From: Pontibacter sp. G13 | Lineage (GTDB): Bacteria; Bacteroidota; Bacteroidia; J057 | Assembly (NCBI RefSeq): GCF_031851795.1 | Contig: NZ_CP134696.1 | Span: 682,001-746,000, forward strand | Length of the DNA: 64,000 nucleotides | Direction: 5' to 3' | Shown here: in pieces, positions 36,950 through 45,678 of the stretch | How positions within the stretch are numbered: the first letter of the stretch is position 1 | How the letters are laid out: each line of letters begins with the position of its first letter | Position numbers and translations under genes: made by a program | Notes under the pieces: generated by a model | Told to the model about the DNA's origin: nothing | Seen by the model: only the letters and a program-made list of their open reading frames with translations | Databases searched by the model: none

Positions 36950-38017
36950 TTAGCGATCTTTCCGACAACCTTCGGTAATCAATCGCTTACTGAGCTTTGG
37001 GGAATCAAGGATCTCGAAAAATTCCTCCAAATACTCGACAGCGCGCTTTTTCACTTTTTCATCCAGCCAATCTGCCTCTTGGTAGAGCGCAATCAGATCC
37101 TCTTTTTGGCGCTTGAATTCCTCAAATTCCCGCTGGAAGACCTCATCCGACTGACAGAATCCACGATACACTCGCTCCCGAACGTCGGTGATCCCGAGTG
37201 TGGGATTGGGCTTGGCATAGGGCGCATCTACGATCCCGCACCAATCAAAATCATAAGGAATCGGAATGGGCAATCCTCCCTGTTCCGTTTGGATCAATCG
37301 CACATTGTGGAGCGCCGCAACAGACCAATCGGTATTGCCGACCATGAATTGGTACAGAGCCATCTTGGTACCCAGCGATACAGCCACGCTGTTGGGATGC
37401 ACGCCCCGTTCAATTTCCTGACCACCCAATCGAGCCGCCATCATCCGAGTCGGCTCGATCATGAAGCCAAATTTTTCCACAGGGTCCATGTCTCCACTAG
37501 AATCGATGTAGCGAATTTTGGCCAATCGAACGCCATAGGACCTATCCGTCATCAAATTGTAGCCACGATAGACGAGATATTCATTGAGCAGCTGCTGCTC
37601 GTATCGTTCTGATTTGGTATTGCAATGGGTAACAAGCTTGAGGTTATTGATTCCCTCAAACTGGGTATTCGCCACGGAAGCAGAGTCAAATTTGATCCGA
37701 ATGGGCGGAAAGCGGCAAGCATCTCTGCGGAAATGTCCACGGGTTCTGAGCCTCACCGCTTGCTTCAGCGTGTCTCCATTTTCGACATACTTCAGGGTGA
37801 ATGTATGGTAGGAGCGATCATCCTCCTTGTCCTTGAGCAATTCCTTGAGGTCCCCCGTCAGGGTCATGTACATGAGTTCGTGAGATTCGAACACGGGGGC
37901 ATGGGGAATATTTCGCACTTCAATCTGTGCGTGGGCTCCAGACTGGAACCCCAAAATACAGAGCAATGTAGCTGCAAACAGCCGAAAATCGCGCAAATGA
38001 TGGAATAGATGATTCAT
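36950..38017 (-). CDS. CotH-kinase-like exported protein
   Basis: 355 residues with a Sec signal ending 'SGAHA'. The rest resembles the CotH (spore-coat protein H) atypical kinase family: a phosphate-binding 'RTRGHFRRDACRFPPIRIKF', a catalytic-like block 'GNTDWSVAALHNVRLI' and a metal-site-like 'PIPYDFDWCGIVDAPYA'. Bacteroidota carry many exported relatives of unknown substrate. A paralogue at 54668-55711 shares all three blocks. Convergent with the phosphoesterase gene. Kinase activity is inference. Confidence 0.7.
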   Translation of the reverse strand: MNHLFHHLRDFRLFAATLLCILGFQSGAHAQIEVRNIPHAPVFESHELMYMTLTGDLKELLKDKEDDRSYHTFTLKYVENGDTLKQAVRLRTRGHFRRDACRFPPIRIKFDSASVANTQFEGINNLKLVTHCNTKSERYEQQLLNEYLVYRGYNLMTDRSYGVRLAKIRYIDSSGDMDPVEKFGFMIEPTRMMAARLGGQEIERGVHPNSVAVSLGTKMALYQFMVGNTDWSVAALHNVRLIQTEQGGLPIPIPYDFDWCGIVDAPYAKPNPTLGITDVRERVYRGFCQSDEVFQREFEEFKRQKEDLIALYQEADWLDEKVKKRAVEYLEEFFEILDSPKLSKRLITEGCRKDR

Positions 38018-38024
38018 AGCAGGT

Positions 38025-38807
38025 TTAGGAATCCAATTGAGCGCTTACCTCCAACCGGAAGGATTTGGGTTCGCCAGCAGGCACATAGGCCCGCTCCTCG
38101 ACAAACCAATTTCCCGAGCGATCTACCCAACACACAGTAGATACCCGGGTCCCATAGCCCGAGTCGGGATAAGCGATATACATGGCAGAAAGTTTGCGTT
38201 CCCATTCAAGCGGGACGCCTGTCTGGGGTAGATCGGAATCTGGCGCAATGGTTGGATCTTTGAGCATGGAAAACAGCGGTTCTGGGGAAATTTTTCCGGA
38301 TTGCCCAACGATCTCCGCCAATGCAGCCTTCCCCCGTAAGACTTTTGGCCAAGGTGTGTCCAATATGGCATTGCTCAAGCCATAGATACCGGGCGAAAGT
38401 TGCTGTTTTCCCTGATCGGCCTCATTTGATACCCACCAGAGCTCATGTTGGTCACCCACTAGCAAATTGAAGCCGTTGAATGCCTTCATATTTGTTTCTA
38501 CCTCGGCGAGGTATTCAGCTGGGGATTGATGGCCTTTGAGAAAATCACTCACGAGATCTCCACGACTTGGGGCGTCCTCCTTGATGTTGCTCGGGTCCCG
38601 GAAATTGGTCAATGCCGAGAACCGACCAGATCTGGATAGGCCCATCCAAGTGCCGCCAGCCTTCAAATCTCTTCCCGCAAGTACTTCGGGATGATCCTTC
38701 CACCAATCGAGGCGGGCCGTAGGTCGAGCGTAAAATTCATCCCGATTGGCAGCCAAAATCAGCGGATAGTCGGGATGCACGTCCTTTGCAAACAAAATCA
38801 AACACAT
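38025..38807 (-). CDS. NRDE/TANGO2 family protein
   Basis: 260 residues from ATG 38807 (the frame opens at 38822). The N-terminal Met-Cys start ('MCLILFAKDVHPDYPLILAANRDEFYARP') carries the diagnostic N-R-D-E motif and the Cys2 nucleophile typical of the Ntn-hydrolase fold. Animal TANGO2 relatives are linked to haem and lipid transport; the role in bacteria is unknown. It lies seven bp upstream of the CotH-like gene, so the two are likely co-transcribed on the minus strand. Confidence 0.9.
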   Translation of the reverse strand: MCLILFAKDVHPDYPLILAANRDEFYARPTARLDWWKDHPEVLAGRDLKAGGTWMGLSRSGRFSALTNFRDPSNIKEDAPSRGDLVSDFLKGHQSPAEYLAEVETNMKAFNGFNLLVGDQHELWWVSNEADQGKQQLSPGIYGLSNAILDTPWPKVLRGKAALAEIVGQSGKISPEPLFSMLKDPTIAPDSDLPQTGVPLEWERKLSAMYIAYPDSGYGTRVSTVCWVDRSGNWFVEERAYVPAGEPKSFRLEVSAQLDS

Positions 38808-39444
38808 GTACAATGATAACAAGATCTGCCCGATTCCGGATGGAGGGATCTCGATTTGTAGGAGGGGATCTGTCAGAAAGGGGAATGGAATACCGCAGGA
38901 GGGAATCAGCTCAGACTCAACGGGAGTCCTGAAGGCATTCAGTTCTCGCCGTGTGAATCTGCAAGCTACAAAACGGTAATCTAGTAAAAAAAGCTAAGGG
39001 GTTAGCGTTGACTCCCAGTATGCAACTGGGGCTAAGCTACGGAAACACAAATAATCCCATGACAGGACATTTGTATCTCACTCCGACAAAACTATGGATT
39101 TCTAGAGAACATTCGACAGATCGGGTTCTTTTTTTAACGCGTTGTATCGGCGTTTTTTAGGGGAATCCTAACATCTTCCATCAGCTTCCCCAATAGAGGA
39201 CTGACATTCGAAGGAGTCAGGTCAATCAAGCTGTGTTTCCAAAGAGAATGGGGATAGGGCAATCTAGGCCGTTTTTTTGCCATTTGCGCGCCCAATTAAA
39301 TAGACCGGGTGCTTGTAGAATACTTAGTCCGAAAACAGGAAATGAATCACCGCCTCAAGATTCTATCATCTTCGAATGGTTTTTTTGAATCTCGCCATCG
39401 CAATTTGCAGACAATTCTAACATCGACCCCTGCATTCCTGATGG
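38808..39444. other. Intergenic stretch with a possible structured element
   Basis: About 640 bp with no supportable gene. The only structure I can point to lies at 39002-39035: an outer stem TTAGC/GCTAA enclosing an inner stem CCCAGT/ACTGGG. A short stem AACGC/GCGTT followed by TTTTTT at 39136-39158 resembles a weak + strand terminator. A short + strand frame (39309-39563) runs into the antisense of the PBP gene and looks random. Confidence 0.35.
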
Positions 39445-41931
39445 TTAATCTTCCTTCAAAACTAGGAATTCACGGCTCAAGGAGTGGCCGTTTTCATCCA
39501 TCCAAGTTAAGGTATGAAGGCCCGGTTCAGGAGAAAGGGTCATTTCGTGGATCTCTCGGGTAAAGCCCAGATACTGCTCATCTAAATGCCAAAAGACCTG
39601 TGCCCGTTTGTCCAAATGCACAATTTCTGCCACCATCGCCCCCTGATCCCCAGCAAGTCCATCGGCCAACAATACTTGCGTTTCAGGCTTTGGATAAATG
39701 ATCTGCATGGGATTGGCTTGATCGCCGGAAGAAAGGCAATCAGGGCGATAGGGAGGAATTTTGGCGAAATTGGGGTGCGACTGCCGATAATATTGCGCCT
39801 GGGTAGGAGGCAGGATGAAATAGGGAACTCTTCGCATGTTCAAAGGGGATTCGCAGTCGCCATGCACCCGCAACTCCTCCACAGGATCGAGAAATACCTC
39901 CTGATGGTATGGGCAAGGAAGCGTTTGAAGTCCCGGTTCGGGGATCCACGCAGAATCGAGGTACAGACAATGATCGCTCGCGCGGTGACCGCTTTGTCGA
40001 CAGATCGGAACCATCACCTGTCCATCAAAAGGCATATCAAACCACCCTCTATTCCCCCTGACCAAATCAAACAAGTCAAACATCACGGGAGCCGCAGCCA
40101 TTGCCCCGACAAGTCCTTGACGACCTTCTCCATCGGCATTTCCGACCCAAACCGCTACTACATGATCTGGCGTAACGCCAATCGACCACGCATCCCGATA
40201 TCCAAAGCTCGTGCCGGTCTTCCAGGCAATTTTTCGGGTAGTGGCAAATCGCTCCCAGTACCGCTCCACATCAGGTCTTGTCACCTTCACCATCGATTCG
40301 AAGGTATGCCAAATTGCGGGAGCCGACAGGTTGGATTGGGCACTGAGCACGTGATGATCTTCAGGGGATACACTGCCTAGCGAGTGATCCATCAAGACAT
40401 TGAGCGGGCGGAAATCTCGTGGATCGTATTTTCCATTGTAATCGACATAGTTCAACAAAGTCCTACCCATACTCGCGTACATGCCGCCCAAATCCCAAAG
40501 CGATGCTTCCGCTCCTCCTAGCACCAGACTCAGCCCATATTCAGAGGCGGGGCGATTGAGCGTGGTCATGCCCAAATCCTTTAGTTTGAGCTGAAATCGA
40601 TCCACCCCAAAACCGCTCAACATCCTGACCGAGGGCACATTCAGCGACCTTGCGAGCGCCAGCCCAGCCGGTACTGCCCCTTGATATTGGTGATTGTAAT
40701 TGAGCGGCCGATAGCCTGAATAATAGGAAGGGATATCTGGCACGAGCATGTCGGGCAACAATTCTCCCGCATCCACCATAGATGCATACAGAAAAGGTTT
40801 GAGAATAGAACCCGTGCTGCGCCTTGCGGAAACGACATCTACCCAATATCCATGATTTTCAGGCGGACAGGGCGTATTACCGACATAGGCGAGTACATCT
40901 CCAGTCCGTGTGTCGATCACCATGGCTCCCGCATTGTGGATGCCGTTTTGTCGTAGGTGTCGATAATGTCTTTCGACTACTTCATTGGCGCGTGCCTGTA
41001 AGTCTTTGGAAATGGTGGTCTGGACCACTGCCTGAGGTTGGTTTTGACGAATCTTGGCAATCCGGTCCATCAGGTGGGGGGAATACATCGGCATGGGAAC
41101 CGGACGCTCAGGAAGCGGCTCCAACAAAGCCAATTCCCAAGTGAGTGAATCTATCGTCTCCTGTTCCAGCAACATGCCCAATAGCCGATCCCGCTTATTC
41201 CGAAGGGCATCTCGATTTCTGCCGGGGTGAATCAAGCTCGGGGCATTTGGCAGCACTGCCAGGGTAGCAGATTCAGACCAAGATAGTTGATCAGCACGCC
41301 TGCCAAAATATTTCCAAGCTGCTGCATCCAATCCCACTACATTTCCTCCAAATGGAGCATGAGCCGCATACATACCCAGAATCTCCGCCTTCGAATAGCC
41401 TACTTCCAATCGCGTGGCCCAAAAGACCTCCACCAGCTTTTCCCAAATGGTCCGGGATTGGCCCATTCTGGCTAGACGAATTACCTGCATGGTAATGGTA
41501 GAACCACCGCTGACCACCTTTCCCGCAGACACATTTAACCGAATCGCTCGCATCATGGCCAATGGATCTACGCCCAGATGGCCATAGAAGCGCTTGTCTT
41601 CAAAGGTCAATATGCACCGCTCAAACTTCTGAGGGACGGAATCATTGGGAGGAAAACGCCACTGTCCATCCTCTGCAATTCGGGCGCCCAACAGTTTTTC
41701 TGAACGATCGGTCAAGACATGGCAATAGGGACGCTCGAACAACGGATCAGGAAGCAAATTAGCGTACCAGATCAGCAGCAGCACTCCGATGCTCAGTTTG
41801 ATCTTGTGGCGATAAGTCCACGCCCCCATTTTCCCAGATGATTTCCAGCGATTTCCCAAACCTATGGCTTGTTTGCTCAGGGGATGCTCGGAATCCTGAA
41901 GGGTTATTTTCTGAAGGAAAGATTTGATCAT
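39445..41931 (-). CDS. pbpC: Penicillin-binding protein 1C
   Basis: 828 residues. Bifunctional class A PBP. N-terminal membrane helix near residues 45-63, then a GT51 transglycosylase domain with 'EDKRFYGHLGVDPLAMMRA' (catalytic Glu) and 'GGSTITMQVIRLAR', and a transpeptidase domain with 'STGSILKPFLYA' (SxxK Ser) and 'KTGTSFGYRDAW' (KTG). The PBP1C C-terminal extension ('BiPBP_C'-like Ig module) occupies the last ~90 residues. In Enterobacteria pbpC is paired with an alpha-2-macroglobulin gene (yfhM); none is adjacent here, where the neighbour is a divergent exported protein. Confidence 0.95.
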   Translation of the reverse strand: MIKSFLQKITLQDSEHPLSKQAIGLGNRWKSSGKMGAWTYRHKIKLSIGVLLLIWYANLLPDPLFERPYCHVLTDRSEKLLGARIAEDGQWRFPPNDSVPQKFERCILTFEDKRFYGHLGVDPLAMMRAIRLNVSAGKVVSGGSTITMQVIRLARMGQSRTIWEKLVEVFWATRLEVGYSKAEILGMYAAHAPFGGNVVGLDAAAWKYFGRRADQLSWSESATLAVLPNAPSLIHPGRNRDALRNKRDRLLGMLLEQETIDSLTWELALLEPLPERPVPMPMYSPHLMDRIAKIRQNQPQAVVQTTISKDLQARANEVVERHYRHLRQNGIHNAGAMVIDTRTGDVLAYVGNTPCPPENHGYWVDVVSARRSTGSILKPFLYASMVDAGELLPDMLVPDIPSYYSGYRPLNYNHQYQGAVPAGLALARSLNVPSVRMLSGFGVDRFQLKLKDLGMTTLNRPASEYGLSLVLGGAEASLWDLGGMYASMGRTLLNYVDYNGKYDPRDFRPLNVLMDHSLGSVSPEDHHVLSAQSNLSAPAIWHTFESMVKVTRPDVERYWERFATTRKIAWKTGTSFGYRDAWSIGVTPDHVVAVWVGNADGEGRQGLVGAMAAAPVMFDLFDLVRGNRGWFDMPFDGQVMVPICRQSGHRASDHCLYLDSAWIPEPGLQTLPCPYHQEVFLDPVEELRVHGDCESPLNMRRVPYFILPPTQAQYYRQSHPNFAKIPPYRPDCLSSGDQANPMQIIYPKPETQVLLADGLAGDQGAMVAEIVHLDKRAQVFWHLDEQYLGFTREIHEMTLSPEPGLHTLTWMDENGHSLSREFLVLKED

Positions 41932-42080
41932 GCTGAGGAATTGAGCGGAGATAAATGAATAACAAAATGCGGGAGAATATTGCCTGACGAGCGGGTATGT
42001 CGGAATGCATCCTATTGCGAATGTACAGAAAGTACAGGAATCCCTATTTTCATTGTGAAGCTAAATCAATTGCATCAACC

Positions 42081-43004
42081 ATGAACTTGCGCTTGTTTTC
42101 GGGAGTCATATTTCTCCTTCCACTCTCTCTATGGGCCCAACCTGAGACGCTCGAAGCCGACCTGGATCAAGATGGCCAAATGGAACAAATCACCTTCTCT
42201 GGGATCGATCCCTCCGATCCAGGAAAGTTCCTATTCCAACAAGTCGAGATCCTCCACGCCTCTGGGGCTGCTGATCGAATCTCCCTCCCGAGCCATTCCT
42301 ATTGGATGCGGACGCAATCTCTCCAAACGGTGGCAGATCGATCTTTCGGACAAAAACTGTTTCTGATACATCATGAAGATCAGGTCTTCTTATGGCTGAT
42401 CCGATCTGGGGTGCAAACGCCCTCACACCTCGGTCCCATCTCGGACATCTATCGATACGAGCCCGGCAATATCCAACGCGTGTATCAAGGTTTTCTCAGA
42501 TCGCCAAAATTCACCCTATACAAAGGTAGAAGGCTTCTGACGGGAATAGCTGCGGTTTCTCCGTGGACAACAGCCCTACCTCAGGACATAACTGCATCCG
42601 TATTTTTTCCCGGTGTGGCACTGGATCTCTCGCAAAGTTGCCAGTTGGATTCGCAATGGGTGAGCAGGCAGACAAATGAATTCCATGTCATCTCGCCTCA
42701 GACAGATCCTTATGCTGCTAAGGTTGTGCGGTTTCCGGCAGAAATTTCGCCTGCTGGCTGGCTGGTGTCGGTAAGTACGATCGAATATTGGCAATCGAAT
42801 CCTTGGGCATGGGCAGCGGATTTACCCATTTCGGCTCGCTATTGGGAATCCTTATCTGATGAAGAACTCAGATCGGCACAAAAGGCACTAGCAAGATTGA
42901 ATCGTGCAAGGCATCCTCGTCTAGATCCATTGCTTCAAACGATCGACCGAACACTTTCTCACCGTACTTGGAAATCGGGAATTTGGCACCTTCAGGCAGA
43001 TTAA
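42081..43004 (+). CDS. Exported hypothetical protein
   Basis: 307 residues from ATG 42081, where a Sec signal begins ('LFSGVIFLLPLSLWAQPE'); the frame is open to 41997. Starts with an EF-hand/FG-GAP-like 'EADLDQDGQMEQITFSG'. The rest has alternating strands with no family I recognise; Trp/Tyr-rich in the C-terminal part. Divergent from PBP1C, with a 149-bp gap between the two starts. Confidence 0.65.
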   Translation: MNLRLFSGVIFLLPLSLWAQPETLEADLDQDGQMEQITFSGIDPSDPGKFLFQQVEILHASGAADRISLPSHSYWMRTQSLQTVADRSFGQKLFLIHHEDQVFLWLIRSGVQTPSHLGPISDIYRYEPGNIQRVYQGFLRSPKFTLYKGRRLLTGIAAVSPWTTALPQDITASVFFPGVALDLSQSCQLDSQWVSRQTNEFHVISPQTDPYAAKVVRFPAEISPAGWLVSVSTIEYWQSNPWAWAADLPISARYWESLSDEELRSAQKALARLNRARHPRLDPLLQTIDRTLSHRTWKSGIWHLQAD

Positions 43005-43283
43005 CAAATTGACTGAATTACCTGAAATATATCGCCCATTCCGACAAATTCGCATAATTCACCCCCTTATGTGAAGAAATTGAAGGTTTCAGACATTTCT
43101 CCCCAAAGGACCCAAACCCTAAATTGAGCCAAAATGCCCGAGATAAAGGGGTAATTTATTTGAGGGTATCATTTTTTTTTTCGGCCTTAGACAACTCTAT
43201 GAGGCATATTTTACGATTTGCGATCAGCTTTCACTGCAAATACAGATAGAGCGAAGGTAAGCTACGACTATCGAATTAAACAT

Positions 43284-43316
43284 TTTTGCATACTAAACGA
43301 TTATTAACAATATTTG
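43284..43316 (+). promoter_or_regulatory. Bacteroidota-type promoter candidate
   Basis: TTTTG at 43284-43288 and AATATTTG at 43309-43316, with a 20-bp spacer, approximate the phylum's TTTG / TAnnTTTG consensus (first T of the -7 box replaced by A). Expected start site near 43322. Confidence 0.45.
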
Positions 43317-43321
43317 AATAT

Positions 43322-43620
43322 CAATTTAGCACAGCGGTTACACGCGATTGAAAGGCTACCCGCAAATTTATTGTCACTCCGGCAACAGATGTACACAAGA
43401 GCTTGCAAAAGTTCTGCCGGCAGGACCTGAAAACACAAGACCTTATTTCGCTGAAGGCAACTTGCCTTTCGGCACCTCCTAGCGGAGGCCCATGAGTAAT
43501 TTCCTATCAACCGAGACTAAATATCAAGGGAGTCTCAGGATTCCCATCGGTGCTTAGTCGTACCTATTCTATTTTTTCCTGACTTTGCGCAAGGAGACAC
43601 CCGTCCCCTTGCGTTTTTCT
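43322..43620 (+). ncRNA. Candidate non-coding structured RNA
   Basis: A putative transcript of about 300 nt from the promoter-like element to a strong terminator. Stems: CCGGCA/TGCCGG (43379-43420) with inner AGAGCTT/AAGTTCT and loop GCAA; GCTGAAGGCA/TGCCTTTCGGC (43450-43473); CCTCC/GGAGG with loop TAGC (43475-43488); GAGACT/AGTCTC (43513-43536); then the terminator. No coding frame with protein-like composition overlaps it. Not matched to RNase P, tmRNA, SRP or a riboswitch that I know; a 6S-type RNA is possible but unproven. Confidence 0.45.
43588..43620 (+). terminator. Hairpin terminator of the candidate RNA
   Basis: Stem CGCAAGGAGAC / GTCCCCTTGCG with one A-C mismatch and loop ACCC, followed by TTTTTCTTTTTC. 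Confidence 0.8.
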
Positions 43621-43865
43621 TTTTCGCCCCTTCTCAACGGCCTCCTTGGCAAGAATCCTACCCATCTACGCCATTCGCCCTAGCGTTCCAAAATCCCTGC
43701 AATCCCGAGCGAATTCTCACCTTATTTTGGGGGATCTACCTCCTGTCGGAAAATCTAGCAAAGACAAAAACTTTTTACCTTCGCACTAGTTTTCATCCCT
43801 AGCTGCGCAAAGGATTGTGCAGGCTATTTCGTACCAAACTTCACCCCGCAAACGCATTACCACGC

Positions 43866-44846
43866 ATGGAATACAGATATTTGGGAAAATCAGGGCTGCA
43901 GGTCAGCACTTTGTCCTTTGGCTCCTGGCTCACATTCGGCAAGCAAATTGGTGACAATATCGCCGAGGACTGCATGAAACTGGCCTATGACAATGGCGTG
44001 AACTTCTTTGACAACGCCGAGGTGTACTCCAAGGGTCAGTCCGAGATCGTCATGGGCGAGATCCTCAACAAGATGCAATGGCCGCGGGATACCTTCTTGG
44101 TTTCTTCCAAGGTCTTTTGGGGAGGTGATCTTCCCAACCAAAAGGGACTAAGCCGCAAACACATTTTCGATGCTTGCCATGCTGCCCTCAAACGGCTACA
44201 GGTGGATTATCTGGATATGTTCTTCTGCCACCGACCGGACTATAACACCCCTGTAGAAGAGACGGTATTCGCCATGAATCACCTCATCCAGCAGGGAAAG
44301 GTCCTCTATTGGGGAACCTCCGAATGGCCAGCGGATCGCATCATGGAAGCCCATCTCGTCGCTCGGGAAAACAACCTCATTCCCCCGACGATGGAGCAAC
44401 CTCAATACAATATGCTCCATCGTGCTCGGGTCGAAATCGAATACAAAGATCTCTACCAAAGAGGGCTGGGCACCACTATTTGGTCTCCATTGGCTTCTGG
44501 CCTACTAACTGGAAAGTACAACGACGGTATTCCAGAAGGTAAAGGAACGCGATTCGATATCGACGGGCTAGAGTGGTTGAAGGATACGGTATTCGAAGGC
44601 GATCGCCTCGACAAAGTACGGGCAATTGGAGCACTCGCAGGAGACATCGGCATCTCTATGGTGCATCTAGCCCTCGGTTGGTGCGTGAAGAATCCCAACG
44701 TATCCACAGTCATCCTTGGAGCTTCTAAGGTCAGTCAGCTGGAAGAGAACCTGAAACTCTTCGATTCCATGCCCAAAATCACTCAGGAGGTGATGGACAA
44801 AGTCGATGAAATTCTTGGGAATAAGCCTTCCAGACCGGAGTTCTAA
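43866..44846 (+). CDS. Aldo/keto reductase (voltage-gated channel beta-subunit type)
   Basis: 326 residues from ATG 43866. TIM-barrel NADPH reductase with 'YRYLGKSGLQVSTLSFGSWLTFG', catalytic tetrad Asp in 'FFDNAEVYSKG' and Tyr in the same element, Lys in 'VSSKVFWGG' and His in 'MFFCHRPD'. The 'GLSRKHIFDACHAALKRLQVDYLDM' and 'GTTIWSPLASGLLTGKYN' blocks are typical of the AKR6/Kv-beta subgroup. Substrate unknown. Ends at a strong convergent terminator. Confidence 0.95.
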   Translation: MEYRYLGKSGLQVSTLSFGSWLTFGKQIGDNIAEDCMKLAYDNGVNFFDNAEVYSKGQSEIVMGEILNKMQWPRDTFLVSSKVFWGGDLPNQKGLSRKHIFDACHAALKRLQVDYLDMFFCHRPDYNTPVEETVFAMNHLIQQGKVLYWGTSEWPADRIMEAHLVARENNLIPPTMEQPQYNMLHRARVEIEYKDLYQRGLGTTIWSPLASGLLTGKYNDGIPEGKGTRFDIDGLEWLKDTVFEGDRLDKVRAIGALAGDIGISMVHLALGWCVKNPNVSTVILGASKVSQLEENLKLFDSMPKITQEVMDKVDEILGNKPSRPEF

Positions 44847-44866
44847 GCATTTTGACCAAAGCCACG

Positions 44867-44902
44867 CATCCCCCAGACAGACTCCATGCTGCCTGGGGGA
44901 TG
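44867..44902. terminator. Bidirectional hairpin terminator
   Basis: 10-bp stem CATCCCCCAG / CTGGGGGATG with a 16-nt loop and CACGTTTTGG downstream. Between convergent genes. Confidence 0.75.
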
Positions 44903-44922
44903 TCACGTTTTGGGAGGCAGGA

Positions 44923-45579
44923 TCATGTCTTTCGAAGCTTCACCATGGAATATGATCGATTGCCCGTTACGCCTAGCTTGTCCTCCATCTGGTCTTGCCC
45001 CGATTCGAATCCCTGAATGACCAAATCACAGCTGGCTACCAATTGCTTGATTTCTTCCGCTCCGAATAACTTGAACTTAGTCCCCACAAAGGGAAGATCT
45101 TTCATGAAATCCTTCTCGGCATACGTCAATACACACAATCCGCCCGGCTTGAGCACCCGCTCGATTTCCTTCATCAAAACGTCCGGTTGCTCCCAGAAAT
45201 AAATGGAATTGACGCTCATGAGTCGGTCAAATGCTTCATCCTCGTGAGGAATCGAGACTCCATCATACAACCGAAAATCGGCTGAAAACGAGTGGTTGAT
45301 GGTCTTCGCCGCCTCAAACATGGTCTCGGATATTTCCAGTCCAGCGTAGGAAACTCCTTCCGCTAGTCCGAGCAGTTGAGGCAAATGGGCGCAATTGCCA
45401 TGTCCCAACTCCAACACAGATTGGTGATTCCCGATATCCAGATAATCCATCGTACTCAGAGTCATCCCGATATTGGTTTCGTTCATCCGTTCAGCGACTT
45501 CGATGCCGAACTCACCGCTTGGACAGCTGAGCTGACGCTCCAACTCCTGTAGTTCTTCTGCGGAAAATTGTTCTTCCAT
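44923..45579 (-). CDS. Class I SAM-dependent methyltransferase
   Basis: 218 residues. SAM pocket 'VLELGHGNCAHLPQLLG' (motif I, with Gly-rich loop), 'YAGLEISETMFEAA' (acidic end of strand 2), and 'FDRLMSVNSIYFW' plus 'VLKPGGLCVLTYAEKDF' (motif II/III region) are the UbiE/Methyltransf_11 pattern. The substrate cannot be predicted. The gene runs on the same strand as the porin, 99 bp downstream. Confidence 0.92.
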   Translation of the reverse strand: MEEQFSAEELQELERQLSCPSGEFGIEVAERMNETNIGMTLSTMDYLDIGNHQSVLELGHGNCAHLPQLLGLAEGVSYAGLEISETMFEAAKTINHSFSADFRLYDGVSIPHEDEAFDRLMSVNSIYFWEQPDVLMKEIERVLKPGGLCVLTYAEKDFMKDLPFVGTKFKLFGAEEIKQLVASCDLVIQGFESGQDQMEDKLGVTGNRSYSMVKLRKT

Positions 45580-45678
45580 ATTTGGAGAATGAGTATTGAG
45601 GAAATGTACACTCCATTGAAAATGAAAGGTAGAAAAGATTAGCGAATCGGACGGACGTTTTGAGACTATTTGATCGAC

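Larger units (their letters stand above)
43005..43865. other. 860-bp non-coding region containing a candidate structured RNA
   Basis: No protein gene can be supported. The central part (about 43284-43625) has promoter-like sequence, several hairpins and a strong terminator, listed separately. The last 240 bp probably carry the promoter of the aldo/keto reductase gene. Confidence 0.5.

Noticed and set aside
39309-39563. Plus-strand 84-residue ORF
   Set aside because: Runs into the antisense of pbpC; no protein-like pattern.
43304-43510. Minus-strand 68-residue ORF in the candidate RNA
   Set aside because: Cys/Arg-rich, no start context, overlaps hairpins.
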